Shown here: in pieces, positions 1 to 7,793 of the stretch
How the letters are laid out: the number at the start of each line of letters is the position of its first letter
How positions within the stretch are numbered: the first letter of the stretch is position 1
Origin: Ectothiorhodospiraceae bacterium
Lineage (GTDB): Bacteria > Pseudomonadota > Gammaproteobacteria > HK1
DNA length: 64,000 nt
Assembly: GCA_024234875.1 (NCBI GenBank)
Contig: JACKNM010000017.1
Location: 67,342 to 131,341 of the forward strand
Direction of reading: 5' to 3'
Translations under genes and position numbers: made by a program
The notes under the pieces: generated by a model
Database searches by the model: none
What the model saw: the letters and a program-made list of their open reading frames with translations, nothing else
Told to the model about the DNA's origin: nothing

Positions 1-121
1 CGAGCCCGGCCGCGTGGCGGAGACGGTGGTCTCGGCCGCCCGCCTTGCCTTCGACGGCTCGCGTGCGGTGGCGGTGCTCATCGGGCAACGGGTGATCGGC
101 ACGAAGGAGTTCAAGAAATGA
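1..121 (+). CDS. TPP-dependent decarboxylase, alpha subunit (3' end only)
   Basis: Only the last 39 codons are inside the window, reading from base 2 to the TGA at 119-121. The peptide contains AVAVLIGQRVIGTKEF, which resembles the end of the pyrimidine-binding (alpha) subunit of sulfopyruvate/phosphonopyruvate decarboxylases. The stop overlaps the ATG of the following beta subunit (ATGA), as in split two-gene forms of this enzyme. The assignment rests mainly on that partner; the fragment alone would be too short. Confidence 0.6.
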   Translation, partial: EPGRVAETVVSAARLAFDGSRAVAVLIGQRVIGTKEFKK

Positions 122-780
122 GTCGCGCGAAGGGGCGATCGAAGGACGACGACAAGGCGGCGTCGAAGGCTGCGCGAAAGGCGCGCAAGCGCCGCGCGGC
201 GGGGGGCGCGCCGATGCGCCGCGAGCTGGTCGCCCGCCTGCTCGCCCGCCGTGGCGATGCGCTGGTGGTGCCGGGGCTGGGGAGCTCGGCGTGGGACGTG
301 GCCGCCGCCGGTGATCACCCGCTCAACTTCTACACCTGGGGCGCGATGGGCGGGGCGGCGATGATCGGGCTCGGGCTCGCCATCGCGCAGCCCGAGCGAC
401 GGGTTCTGGTGGTGACCGGTGACGGCGAGATGCTGATGGGTCTGGGTGGTCTCGCCACCATCGCGGTGCAGCGCCCCACCAACCTCGGCATCCTGGTCCT
501 CGACAACGAGCACTACGGCGAGACCGGACGGCAGAAGACGCACACGCACCACGGCGTGGACATCGCCGGCATGGCCGCCGCGGCCGGGTTCGCCGACACC
601 ATGCGCGTGGATGCCGGTGATGATGCCGATGCCGCGCTCGACCTCGTGCTCGATGCCCCGGGACCGGTGATCGCGTGCGTGAAGGTGGCGATGAGCGACG
701 ACCCGCTGGTGTTGCCGGAGCGCGACGGCCCACGGCTCAAGGACCGCTTCCGTCAGGCGCTCCTCGGCGCCGTGGCCTGA
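118..780 (+). CDS. TPP-dependent decarboxylase, beta (TPP-binding) subunit; sulfopyruvate/phosphonopyruvate decarboxylase-like
   Basis: A 220-residue protein with the C-terminal thiamine-diphosphate-binding fold. GDGE at residues 101-104, followed 26 residues later by N130, forms the classic GDG-x(26)-N cofactor and Mg2+ site. The family decarboxylates 3-sulfopyruvate or phosphonopyruvate, with the pyrimidine-binding half on the separate upstream gene that it overlaps by ATGA. Residues 1-30 form a Lys/Arg-rich extension that is not part of the fold. No coenzyme M or phosphonate gene is visible nearby, so the substrate is unknown; a general 2-oxoacid decarboxylase is equally possible. Confidence 0.75.
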   Translation: MSRAKGRSKDDDKAASKAARKARKRRAAGGAPMRRELVARLLARRGDALVVPGLGSSAWDVAAAGDHPLNFYTWGAMGGAAMIGLGLAIAQPERRVLVVTGDGEMLMGLGGLATIAVQRPTNLGILVLDNEHYGETGRQKTHTHHGVDIAGMAAAAGFADTMRVDAGDDADAALDLVLDAPGPVIACVKVAMSDDPLVLPERDGPRLKDRFRQALLGAVA

Positions 781-806
781 GCGCCGGCGGGCCGGGCGCG
801 ACCGCG

Positions 807-1175
807 ATGTGGGGCCTGTTCCGTAGCCCCGAGCGCGAGGCCCGGCGGCTCGTGCGCGATGCGCGCGCGGTGGTGGAGATGGCAGCGGCAGCCCTGCCCG
901 CTCCGACCACCCGCGCCATCGCGAGCATGGCGCGTGAGCACCGCGACCGCGCGCTGGCCACGGTGGAGGCCGAGCCCGCGCGGCGGGAGGTCCTGATCGG
1001 TGAGCTACGGACGCGCCATCGGGAGGCGCGCCGGCGGCGCGACGACGTCGAGCTGACCGCCTACACGCTGGTGATCATCTATCTCGAGTCGCTGCCGCTC
1101 GGGGCGCGCGCGGCGGATGCGCGCGCCACCGTCGACGAGTTCATCGCCTCGGTCGAGAACGGCCTCGACGCCTGA
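807..1175 (+). CDS. hypothetical protein, helical
   Basis: A 122-residue protein that I do not recognise. The ATG at 807 is chosen because the longer frame runs back into the preceding gene. The sequence is rich in Arg, Ala and Glu and looks largely alpha-helical, with no membrane segment or signal peptide. It sits 26 bp after the decarboxylase gene on the same strand and may be co-transcribed. Its last 35 bp overlap the 3' end of the convergent aminopeptidase gene. Confidence 0.55.
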   Translation: MWGLFRSPEREARRLVRDARAVVEMAAAALPAPTTRAIASMAREHRDRALATVEAEPARREVLIGELRTRHREARRRRDDVELTAYTLVIIYLESLPLGARAADARATVDEFIASVENGLDA

Positions 1176-2574
1176 CCGTGGCGCCGCTGCCTGCGCGCGG
1201 CGGATAGCGCCGCCGGGCCAGCTCGGCCACCGCGCGCACCCCCATCGCCTCGCCGCCCTCGGGCCGCCCGGGCTTCGCGCGCGGGTTCCAGGCCATGATG
1301 TCGAAGTGAACCCAGGGCGTGCCCCCGGTCACGAAGTGCTCGAGGAACAGCGCCGCGGTGACCGCGCCCGCGAATGGGCTCGACGCGGAGTTCACCAGGT
1401 CGGCGAAGCGGCTCTCGAGCATCTCCCGGTACGGCGCGTGCAGCGGCATCCGCCACATCGGGTCGTGCACGTCGCGCGCCGCGGCGAGCAGGGCGTCGGC
1501 GACCGCGTCGTCGTTGCAGAACATCGCCGGCAGCTCCGGCCCGAGCGCGACCCGGGCGGCACCGGTCAGGGTCGAGAAGTCGACCACCAGGTCGGGCTTG
1601 CCGTCGCTGAGGTCGGCCAGCGCATCGCTCATCACGATCCGCCCCTCGGCGTCGGTGTTGTCGACCTCCACGGTGAGGCCCTTGCGGGTGCGGATGATGT
1701 CGCCCGGGCGGTAGGCGTTCGACGAGATCGCGTTCTCGACCGCCGCGATCAGCAGCCGCAGCCGCACCGGGAGACCCGCCGCCATGACCAGGCTGGCGAC
1801 GCCGAGCGCATGCGCCGCCCCGCCCATGTCCTTCTTCATCAGCCGCATCCCGCTCGGCGGCTTGATGTCGAGGCCTCCGCTGTCGAAGCACACCCCCTTG
1901 CCGACCAGGCCGAGCAGCGGGGCATCGGGCTCGCCCCAGGTCAGCTCGATCAGCCGGGGCGGGTGCGCGCTGGCGCGGCCGACGGCGTGGATGGCGGGGT
2001 AGCCGTGGGTGAGCAGCGCGTCGCCGACGACCTGACGCACCGTGGCGCCGTGGGCAGCGGCGAGTGCGATCGCGGCGTCGCCCAGGTTCTCCGGCATCAT
2101 GTCCGCCGCCGGCACGTTGATGAGGTCGCGCACCAGGCCGACCGCGCGCGCCTCCTGACGCAGGCGCTCGCCGTCGCACCCGCCGGGCACCACCAGGCGC
2201 GCCTCGACCGCCTCGGTCTTGCGATAACGGCCGAAGCGGTAGCAGGCGAGCGCCCAGCCGAGCGCAGCGCTGGCGGCGGCGTCCGCCGGCCAGTCGGCGT
2301 CGAGCCAGTAGGTGCCGCGCGGAAGGGCGCCCGGGAGATGGGCGAGGCGCCACGGGCCGGGGCTCGGGTCGACCCCGGTGACCACCGCCGCCAGTCCACC
2401 ACGCGCATCCGGGACCAGGCAGATCTGACCGGGTTTGGCGCGAAACGCCGCGGCCTCGAGCCACGCGCGCTCGCGCGTCGGGCGCTTCGGCAGCCACTGC
2501 GCGAGCGCGGCCTCGGTGACGGGGATGATGGCGATGGCGTCGCGCGGTCGCGCGTCGACGAGGGGCTCGGTCAT
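1141..2574 (-). CDS. leucyl aminopeptidase family protein (M17)
   Basis: A 477-residue cytosolic zinc/manganese aminopeptidase of family M17, which removes N-terminal residues from peptides. The metal-binding and catalytic motifs are intact: GKGVCFDSGG at residues 225-234, MKKDMGG near 246-252 and NTDAEGRIV at 306-314, which carries the catalytic Arg. The C-terminal catalytic domain is complete; the N-terminal domain is shorter and more divergent than in PepA, as in PepB-like members. ATG start at 2574. The C-terminus ends in an Arg-rich tail that overlaps the convergent small gene. Confidence 0.9.
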   Translation of the reverse strand: MTEPLVDARPRDAIAIIPVTEAALAQWLPKRPTRERAWLEAAAFRAKPGQICLVPDARGGLAAVVTGVDPSPGPWRLAHLPGALPRGTYWLDADWPADAAASAALGWALACYRFGRYRKTEAVEARLVVPGGCDGERLRQEARAVGLVRDLINVPAADMMPENLGDAAIALAAAHGATVRQVVGDALLTHGYPAIHAVGRASAHPPRLIELTWGEPDAPLLGLVGKGVCFDSGGLDIKPPSGMRLMKKDMGGAAHALGVASLVMAAGLPVRLRLLIAAVENAISSNAYRPGDIIRTRKGLTVEVDNTDAEGRIVMSDALADLSDGKPDLVVDFSTLTGAARVALGPELPAMFCNDDAVADALLAAARDVHDPMWRMPLHAPYREMLESRFADLVNSASSPFAGAVTAALFLEHFVTGGTPWVHFDIMAWNPRAKPGRPEGGEAMGVRAVAELARRRYPPRAGSGATVRRRGRSRPRR

Positions 2575-2663
2575 GGTCTGCTCGCGCTCTTCGGCTGCCG
2601 GGCTCGGCGGGACGCGCTATTCTCCTCCCCCACGAACACGACGCAAGCGCGGGCAGGCGGACG

Positions 2664-2867
2664 ATGACGCAGGACGAGGCGGCGCTGAGAGGGCGGCTCG
2701 AGGCGTTGCGGGTCGAGCACCGCGACCTCGACGACGCGATCACGCGCCTCGAGGAAGGTCCGTACGTCGACCAGCTCCAGCTCCGGCGGCTGAAGAAGCG
2801 CCGGCTCCAGCTCCGCGACTACATCGCGCGCATGGAGAGCGCCCTCATCCCGGATCTCGACGCGTAG
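2664..2867 (+). CDS. YdcH family protein (DUF465)
   Basis: A 67-residue protein matching the small DUF465/YdcH family. It is an all-helical hairpin in which LEALRVEHRDLDDAI leads into LKKRRLQLRDYIARM, the typical basic coiled-coil end of the family. The molecular role is unknown. It is divergent from the aminopeptidase gene with an 89-bp intergenic space; AGGCGG just upstream of the ATG is a plausible ribosome-binding site. Confidence 0.85.
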   Translation: MTQDEAALRGRLEALRVEHRDLDDAITRLEEGPYVDQLQLRRLKKRRLQLRDYIARMESALIPDLDA

Positions 2868-2940
2868 CCGCTCCACCGCGCGGTCGTGCCGCGGCGCGTT
2901 CGCCTTGTGACCGCGCCACGCGTGCGGATAAGCTTGCGCC

Positions 2941-3148
2941 CGACGGTCGTGGCGGAGCGCCGCCCCTTGCGGGTGGCGCCGTCACCAGGGAACGCGGTGC
3001 GAGACCGCGGCTGCCCCCGCAACTGTGAGTGGCGAGTCGTCGCCCGAGCCCCGAGCCGAGGGGCTGCCACTGGAGCAATCCGGGAAGGTGGGCGACGACG
3101 ACGCCGGCGGTACGCCGGCGAGCGCCACGAGCCAGGAGACCTGCCGTC
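2941..3148 (+). promoter_or_regulatory. cobalamin riboswitch (upstream of tonB-like gene)
   Basis: The conserved AdoCbl-riboswitch core is readable on the + strand: GGGAA then GGTGCGAGACCGCGGCTG, the B12-box-like CCCCCGCAACTGTGA near 3015-3030, a GCCACTGG segment near 3065, CCGGGAAGG near 3080 and the terminal AGCCAGGAGACCTGCC at 3130-3145. GACGG at 2942-2946 can pair with CCGTC at 3144-3148 to close P1. It lies about 200 bases before the TonB-family gene and so should repress that gene and its partner when B12 is plentiful. No clear U-tract terminator follows, so control may be translational or Rho-linked. Confidence 0.93.
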
Positions 3149-3350
3149 ACGTGCGTCACCCTCCGGCGAGCGGGGTGCTCGGCGGGGCGGCCAGCGTGGC
3201 CCGGTGACGTCCCGAGCGTAATGCGGACGGCTCCGGGTCGGCTCGACGCGATCCGGCCGTCACACGGTCGAGCATCGCCATGGCCGCGAGCCACAGGCAG
3301 TCCGCGCCCGGATCCGGCGAGATCGAGCCGGCGGCGCCGGCGTCCTTGCG

Positions 3351-4361
3351 ATGAGCGCGGCGATCGCCGCCTCCCCCGACCTGATGCCGAGGACGGCACG
3401 CCCGGCGTCGTCGTCGTTCGATCCCGGTGGTCGCCGAATCGCGGCCGCGGTGGTGGTGTCCGCGATGCTCCACGTCGCGACGCTCGCCCTGTCGCGGGCG
3501 CCGGAATCGCCACCGCTGCCGGCGCCCGGGGCACCGATCCAGGTTCGCCTGGATCCCGACGCGTCGCGCTCACCGCGGCCGTCGGTCGCACAACCCGTGG
3601 CGCGGCCGCCGCGACCGTCCGCGCCGCCGACGCCGGCGCTCGCTGCCGCGATGCACGCCGAATCGGCCCCGATGCTCCCGACTCGTCCGGCGCCGCCGGC
3701 GCCTGCCGCGGCGCAGCCGACGCCTCGGTGGGAGGCGACACCGGCCGAGCCGCCGGAGGCCCTGTCCAACGCCGCCGCACCGGCGACGGCGCGCCGTGCG
3801 CGGCCGGCGAGCACCGCGAGCCCCCCACCTCGCCCGCAACGGCTCGCGGCCCTGCACGCGGCCGACCCCGGCACGCGCCCGGCGCGCACACGCCGCCCCC
3901 AGAGCACGCCGTCACCCGCACGCGCGGCGGTGGCGAGGCATCCTCCATCCCCACCTGCCACCGCCGCCGCGTCCACGCGACACCCGCCCGCGCCGCCGAC
4001 GTCGGAGACCGCGCCCATCGCGAGCGCCGCGCCTGCGGATGCGCCTGCCGATCCACCGGTCGCTGCGCGCGGGGCACCCGATGCCCCACCGCGCGCGCTC
4101 GCCGACAACCCGGCGCCGCGCTACCCGTTCGCGGCGCGCCGCCAGGGTCAGTCGGGTCGTGTCGTGCTGCGCGTCGGGGTGGAGGTCGACGGTCGCGCGG
4201 CGCGGGTCGAGGTCGAGGAGACGAGTGGCCATCGGCTGCTCGATGCGGCGGCGCGCGACGCGGTGCACGGCTGGCGGTTCCAGCCCGCGCGGCGCGACGG
4301 GGTGGCGGTCGCCGCCGACGTGCTGGTGCCGGTGGTGTTCCGGCTGACGCGCGACGGATGA
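3351..4361 (+). CDS. TonB family energy transducer
   Basis: A 336-residue periplasm-spanning energy transducer. One N-terminal membrane anchor (about residues 29-47, containing AAAVVVSAMLHVATLAL) precedes a long Pro/Ala/Arg-rich spacer (about 50-240) and a C-terminal TonB domain (about 250-336) with NPAPRYPFAARRQGQSG, DGRAARVEV and HGWRFQPA. It couples proton-motive force to an outer-membrane receptor. Downstream of a cobalamin riboswitch and near btuB, it is probably a B12-dedicated TonB. No exbB or exbD is adjacent, so those must come from elsewhere. An ATG at 3384 is an alternative start. The stop overlaps the next gene (ATGA). Confidence 0.9.
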   Translation: MSAAIAASPDLMPRTARPASSSFDPGGRRIAAAVVVSAMLHVATLALSRAPESPPLPAPGAPIQVRLDPDASRSPRPSVAQPVARPPRPSAPPTPALAAAMHAESAPMLPTRPAPPAPAAAQPTPRWEATPAEPPEALSNAAAPATARRARPASTASPPPRPQRLAALHAADPGTRPARTRRPQSTPSPARAAVARHPPSPPATAAASTRHPPAPPTSETAPIASAAPADAPADPPVAARGAPDAPPRALADNPAPRYPFAARRQGQSGRVVLRVGVEVDGRAARVEVEETSGHRLLDAAARDAVHGWRFQPARRDGVAVAADVLVPVVFRLTRDG

Positions 4362-4927
4362 CTCCGCGCCTCGCGATCAGCGGCAGCGCCGGCTGCGGCA
4401 AGTCGACGCTCGCGCGCGCGCTGGCCGAGCGCCACCACGTGCCCTACATCGAGGAGGAGATGCGCCGCCTGATCGAGGGTGGGCTGGATCTGCACCAGGT
4501 GACGCCGGCCGAGCACCGGGCGCTGATCAGCGACCAGCTCGACGGCATGGTGGCGGCGGCGCGGGCCGCGGTCCGCGACCACGGCGGATTCGTCTGCGAT
4601 CGCTCTCCGGTGGATTTCGCCGCGTTCTGGCTCTACTTCCGGTTCGGCTTCGACCGCCCGGCGACCGACCGCTTCTTCGCCCGGGTCGAGGCGGCGCTCG
4701 AGGCGTTCGGCCCCGTTGTGCTGCTGCCGCACGGCGCGCTCGCCCTCGAGGACGACGGCGTGCGGGCCGCCAACCCCTGGGTCCAGCTCCACTTCCACGC
4801 GGTGCTCGAGCACCTCCTCCGGCGCATGCTGCCGCGGGAACGTCTGTGGCTGCTGCCGGCGGGCCGCCGAACGGTGGCGCAACGCACGGGCTGGGTCGAG
4901 CACCGCCTGACCGCGCGGCGCCCGTAG
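4358..4927 (+). CDS. AAA-type P-loop ATPase/kinase (AAA_28-like)
   Basis: A 189-residue protein starting at the ATG that overlaps the tonB stop (ATGA), so translation is coupled. The Walker A motif GSAGCGKST lies near residues 9-17; further features are the conserved YIEEEMRR and a DRSPVDFAAFW segment like the Walker B region of AAA_28/NadR-kinase-like proteins. It is a small cytosolic NTPase or kinase with no membrane segment. Placement under the B12 riboswitch suggests a role linked to cobalamin uptake or salvage, but the substrate cannot be read from the sequence. Confidence 0.8.
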   Translation: MTPRLAISGSAGCGKSTLARALAERHHVPYIEEEMRRLIEGGLDLHQVTPAEHRALISDQLDGMVAAARAAVRDHGGFVCDRSPVDFAAFWLYFRFGFDRPATDRFFARVEAALEAFGPVVLLPHGALALEDDGVRAANPWVQLHFHAVLEHLLRRMLPRERLWLLPAGRRTVAQRTGWVEHRLTARRP

Positions 4928-4949
4928 GGGCGGGGCGCCGTCCCCGCCC
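4928..4949. terminator. bidirectional hairpin between convergent genes
   Basis: GGGCGGGG at 4928-4935 pairs perfectly with CCCCGCCC at 4942-4949 around a 6-base loop. It lies exactly between the convergent ATPase and the 319-residue protein gene. No U-tract follows on either strand. Confidence 0.5.
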
Positions 4950-4963
4950 GCGATGTCGGGCGG

Positions 4964-5923
4964 TCAGTGGCCGGGTAGCCGTCGCGGCGGTGGGTCGAAT
5001 CGCGCGCGCCAGCTGGCCACCAGCTCGGTGTCGCCGGTCCGCGCCGTCGCCTGCTGTCTGAGCGTCACGCGCAGCGCGCGCTCGCGCAGCGCGCTGCGCG
5101 GAGCGGGGTAGTCGTCGGGCCGCAGCCCGCGTCGCAGGGCGCGGCTCGCGCGCCGCGCCTCGTCGTCGAAAGCCGGGCTGCCGTGGCGGCGAAGCAGCGC
5201 CGGAGCGAGCTCGGCCGCGTCGTCGTCGACCAGGAAGAGCTCGAAGCAGGCACGGTGCCCGGGTGGCACCGGCAGCTCGGGCGCGTGGCTGCGGCGGTGC
5301 GCGAGCAGGAACGGTAGCAGGTGGGTGTGTGGCCCGGGCGGCGTGCGCTCACCCCGGGAGCGCGACGGGATCGGCTGATAGACCTCGACCCGCGCCAGAC
5401 GCGAGGTGAGGATGCGGTGCGGGCTCGCCGCCTTGATCACCGCCATCGCCGGGCTGTCGGCGGCGAGGACCGGGACGCCGCAGGCGGCGCGAAGGGCGCC
5501 GACCACCTCCGGGTCGCCGCTGCGCACGCTCATCTCGACGTGATCGATGCCGAGTCCGAGATCGAAGCGCACGTCGTCGCGACGCGCGGGGTCGAGCGCG
5601 TCGTGGTCGGGCCCGAGCTCGGTGAGCACGGTGCGCGGGGCGCTGACCGCCAGGGTGGTCGGCAGACAGAACGCGAGCCCGGTGAGCCAGTGGTCACGAC
5701 CGGCGGGTGCCTGCCAGGCGAGCGGGCGCGCGCCGTCGACGTCGACCCGCGCCGCTCCGCGCGCGGTGCGTAGCGAATGCCACGTCGCGCCGCCTGCCTC
5801 CGCCGCCACGGGCTCGCCCTCGACGCATGTGAACTCCGCGATCGCCCCGGGGACGCCGACCGCCGCGCCGCCACGCGGGCGGCCGAGCAGCCGAGGTAGC
5901 AGCGCCGTCACCGATTCGTCCAT
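4964..5923 (-). CDS. uncharacterised protein of the B12 transport operon (possibly DUF6925-like)
   Basis: A 319-residue soluble protein with no signal peptide or membrane segment. I do not recognise a functional family; the AAIKAASPHR-like stretch (here AVIKAASPHRILTSRL), VEVYQPIP and GPHTHLLPFLL recall an uncharacterised family I remember as DUF6925, with low certainty. It reads in the same direction as btuFCD, 89 bp after btuD, so it probably belongs to the same cobalamin-riboswitch transcript. Conserved-looking His residues (GPHTH) could bind a metal or ligand, but that is conjecture. Confidence 0.6.
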   Translation of the reverse strand: MDESVTALLPRLLGRPRGGAAVGVPGAIAEFTCVEGEPVAAEAGGATWHSLRTARGAARVDVDGARPLAWQAPAGRDHWLTGLAFCLPTTLAVSAPRTVLTELGPDHDALDPARRDDVRFDLGLGIDHVEMSVRSGDPEVVGALRAACGVPVLAADSPAMAVIKAASPHRILTSRLARVEVYQPIPSRSRGERTPPGPHTHLLPFLLAHRRSHAPELPVPPGHRACFELFLVDDDAAELAPALLRRHGSPAFDDEARRASRALRRGLRPDDYPAPRSALRERALRVTLRQQATARTGDTELVASWRARFDPPPRRLPGH

Positions 5924-6012
5924 CGGCCCGTCTCCGTCGCCGGCCGGTCCGGCTCGCGGTCGGCGACTATGCCAGCGCGACGCGCCGGGGGCCAGGCAGC
6001 TCGGGCGCTCGG

Positions 6013-6816
6013 CTACGACGCGGCGCCGTCGCCCGCGCTCGGCGTGATTGCCTCGAGTGGCACCACGTAGGGCCCCTCGGCGGTCTCGCCGAGGCGAGCC
6101 CGGATTCGGAATCCGGCGCGAAGCGAGGCCTCGGTCAGCACCTCGCGCGGGCGTCCGGCAGCGATGACCCGCCCCGCGTGCATCAGCACCAACCCGGTGC
6201 AGTGGCGCGCGGCGAGCGTGAGGTCGTGGACCACCACGGCCACCGCCACGCCCTCGTCGGCGAGCGTGCGCAGCAACGCCATCACCTCGAGCTGATGCGC
6301 GGGGTCGAGGCCGGCAGTCGGCTCGTCGGCGAGCAGCGCCGGGGCGCCGACCGCGAGCGCACGCGCGAGCATCACGCGCGCGCGCTCGCCGCCGGACAGC
6401 TCGCTCGCGGGGCGATCGGCCAGCTGCTCGAGGCCGGCTCGGGCGAGGGCGCGCTCGACCGCCGGGTGATCCTCCGGGCCGCTGCCGCCGAGGCCACGGT
6501 GGTGTGCGAGGCGACCCAGCGCCACCACCTCACGCACCGCGATCGGCCAGTGGCACTCGCGCTCCTGCCCAAGCCAGGCGATGCGCCGGGCGCGCTCGCG
6601 GGGCGACCAGTCGGCGAGCGGTCGGCCGTCGAGCGTGACCGTGCCGGCGCCCGGTGGCAGCAACCCGGCGAGCACTCGGAGCAAGGTCGACTTGCCGGCC
6701 GCGTTCGGTCCGATCACCCCGAGCAGCTCGCCTGGCGCGACGCGCGCGTCGACCCCGTGCAGTACGGTGCGCGGGCCGAGGCGCGCGACCACCCCGGTGG
6801 CGACCAGGGTGCTCAC
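6013..6816 (-). CDS. btuD: cobalamin ABC transporter ATP-binding protein
   Basis: A 267-residue ABC ATPase of the FecE/BtuD type that powers B12 import with BtuC and BtuF. It has Walker A GPNAAGKST (residues 36-44), Q-loop Q84, signature LSGGE (140-144), Walker B LLADEP (161-166) and switch His197. The GTG at 6816 is chosen as the start because it overlaps the btuC stop (GTGA); the reading frame stays open far upstream in a shadow frame. The cobalamin assignment comes from the riboswitch and btuB neighbours, since the ATPase itself is generic for the iron-complex/B12 class. Confidence 0.92.
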   Translation of the reverse strand: MSTLVATGVVARLGPRTVLHGVDARVAPGELLGVIGPNAAGKSTLLRVLAGLLPPGAGTVTLDGRPLADWSPRERARRIAWLGQERECHWPIAVREVVALGRLAHHRGLGGSGPEDHPAVERALARAGLEQLADRPASELSGGERARVMLARALAVGAPALLADEPTAGLDPAHQLEVMALLRTLADEGVAVAVVVHDLTLAARHCTGLVLMHAGRVIAAGRPREVLTEASLRAGFRIRARLGETAEGPYVVPLEAITPSAGDGAAS

Positions 6817-7793
6817 GGCGCGCGCATCCGCGCCAGCAGGTGGAGGAAGAACGGCGCGCCGAGCAGCGCGGTCACCACCCCCAGCTTGAGCTCGCTGGCG
6901 GTGGGCGCGAGGCGCACCACCAGGTCGGCGGCGAGGGTGAGGAGCGCACCGCCGACCGCGCTCGCCGCGAGGAGGGCGCCGGGCCGGTGCCCGACCAGTG
7001 GCCGCAGCAGGTGCGGGACCACCAGGCCGACGAAGCCGATGGTGCCGGCCACCGCGACCGAGGCGCCGACCGCGAGCCCGACGCCGGCGAGCAGGCGCCA
7101 ACGCAGCGCGGCGGTGGAGAAGCCGAGGCTGGCGGCGGTGGCCTCGCCGAGGGTGAGGGCATCGAGGCCGCGCCCGAGCGAGAGCAGCAAGCCACCGCCG
7201 ATCACCACGAAGGGCGTGACCAGCGCGACCTGGTCCAGACCCCGGTCGGCCAGCGACCCGAGCAGCCAGAACACCACCTCGAGCGCGGCGAAGGGGCTCG
7301 GGGCGAGGCTGAGCGCGAGCGAGATGAGCGCACCGGCGAAGGCGTTGACCGCCACCCCGGCGAGCACCAGGGTGAGCGGGCTCGCCGCGCGGCCGGCGAG
7401 AGCCACCACCGTGGCGAGGCCGGCCACCGCCCCGGCGAGGCCGCCGAGTGGCAGCGCCCAGGGGCCGCCGAGCCCGGCGCCGTGGTACATGACCACCACC
7501 GCGCCGAGCGCCGCCGACGGGCCGACGCCGACCAGGGCCGGCTCGGCCAGGGGATTGCGCAGATAACCCTGGAGCGCGGCGCCGCCGAGCCCGAGACTCG
7601 CGCCCACCAGGATCGCGAGCAGGGTCCGCGGTAGTCGGATCTCCAGGGCGACGATGGCCGCGACCTCGCGGCGCGAGCCGTCCAGCAGGTCGGGCACCAG
7701 CCAGCCCGACGGCCCGGCCGCCATCGACGCGGCGACCAGGGCGATGCCGGTCGCGCCGACCAGTGCCCAGCGCGTCGTCCGGTGGAGGCGCAT
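6813..7793 (-). CDS. btuC: cobalamin ABC transporter permease (FecCD family)
   Basis: A 326-residue polytopic inner-membrane protein with about ten hydrophobic helices and the FecCD signatures RLPRTLLAILVGASLGLGG, GYLRNPLAEP and GTIGFVGLVVPHLLR. It forms the translocation path for vitamin B12. The ATG at 7793 overlaps the btuF stop (TGATG), and its own stop overlaps the btuD GTG. The length is usual for the family. Confidence 0.93.
   Translation of the reverse strand: MRLHRTTRWALVGATGIALVAASMAAGPSGWLVPDLLDGSRREVAAIVALEIRLPRTLLAILVGASLGLGGAALQGYLRNPLAEPALVGVGPSAALGAVVVMYHGAGLGGPWALPLGGLAGAVAGLATVVALAGRAASPLTLVLAGVAVNAFAGALISLALSLAPSPFAALEVVFWLLGSLADRGLDQVALVTPFVVIGGGLLLSLGRGLDALTLGEATAASLGFSTAALRWRLLAGVGLAVGASVAVAGTIGFVGLVVPHLLRPLVGHRPGALLAASAVGGALLTLAADLVVRLAPTASELKLGVVTALLGAPFFLHLLARMRAP

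Noticed and set aside
2845..4401. Long minus-strand open frame opposite the riboswitch and tonB
   Set aside because: Arg/Pro/Ala-rich shadow frame typical of GC-rich DNA; it would cover the riboswitch antisense and has no family resemblance.
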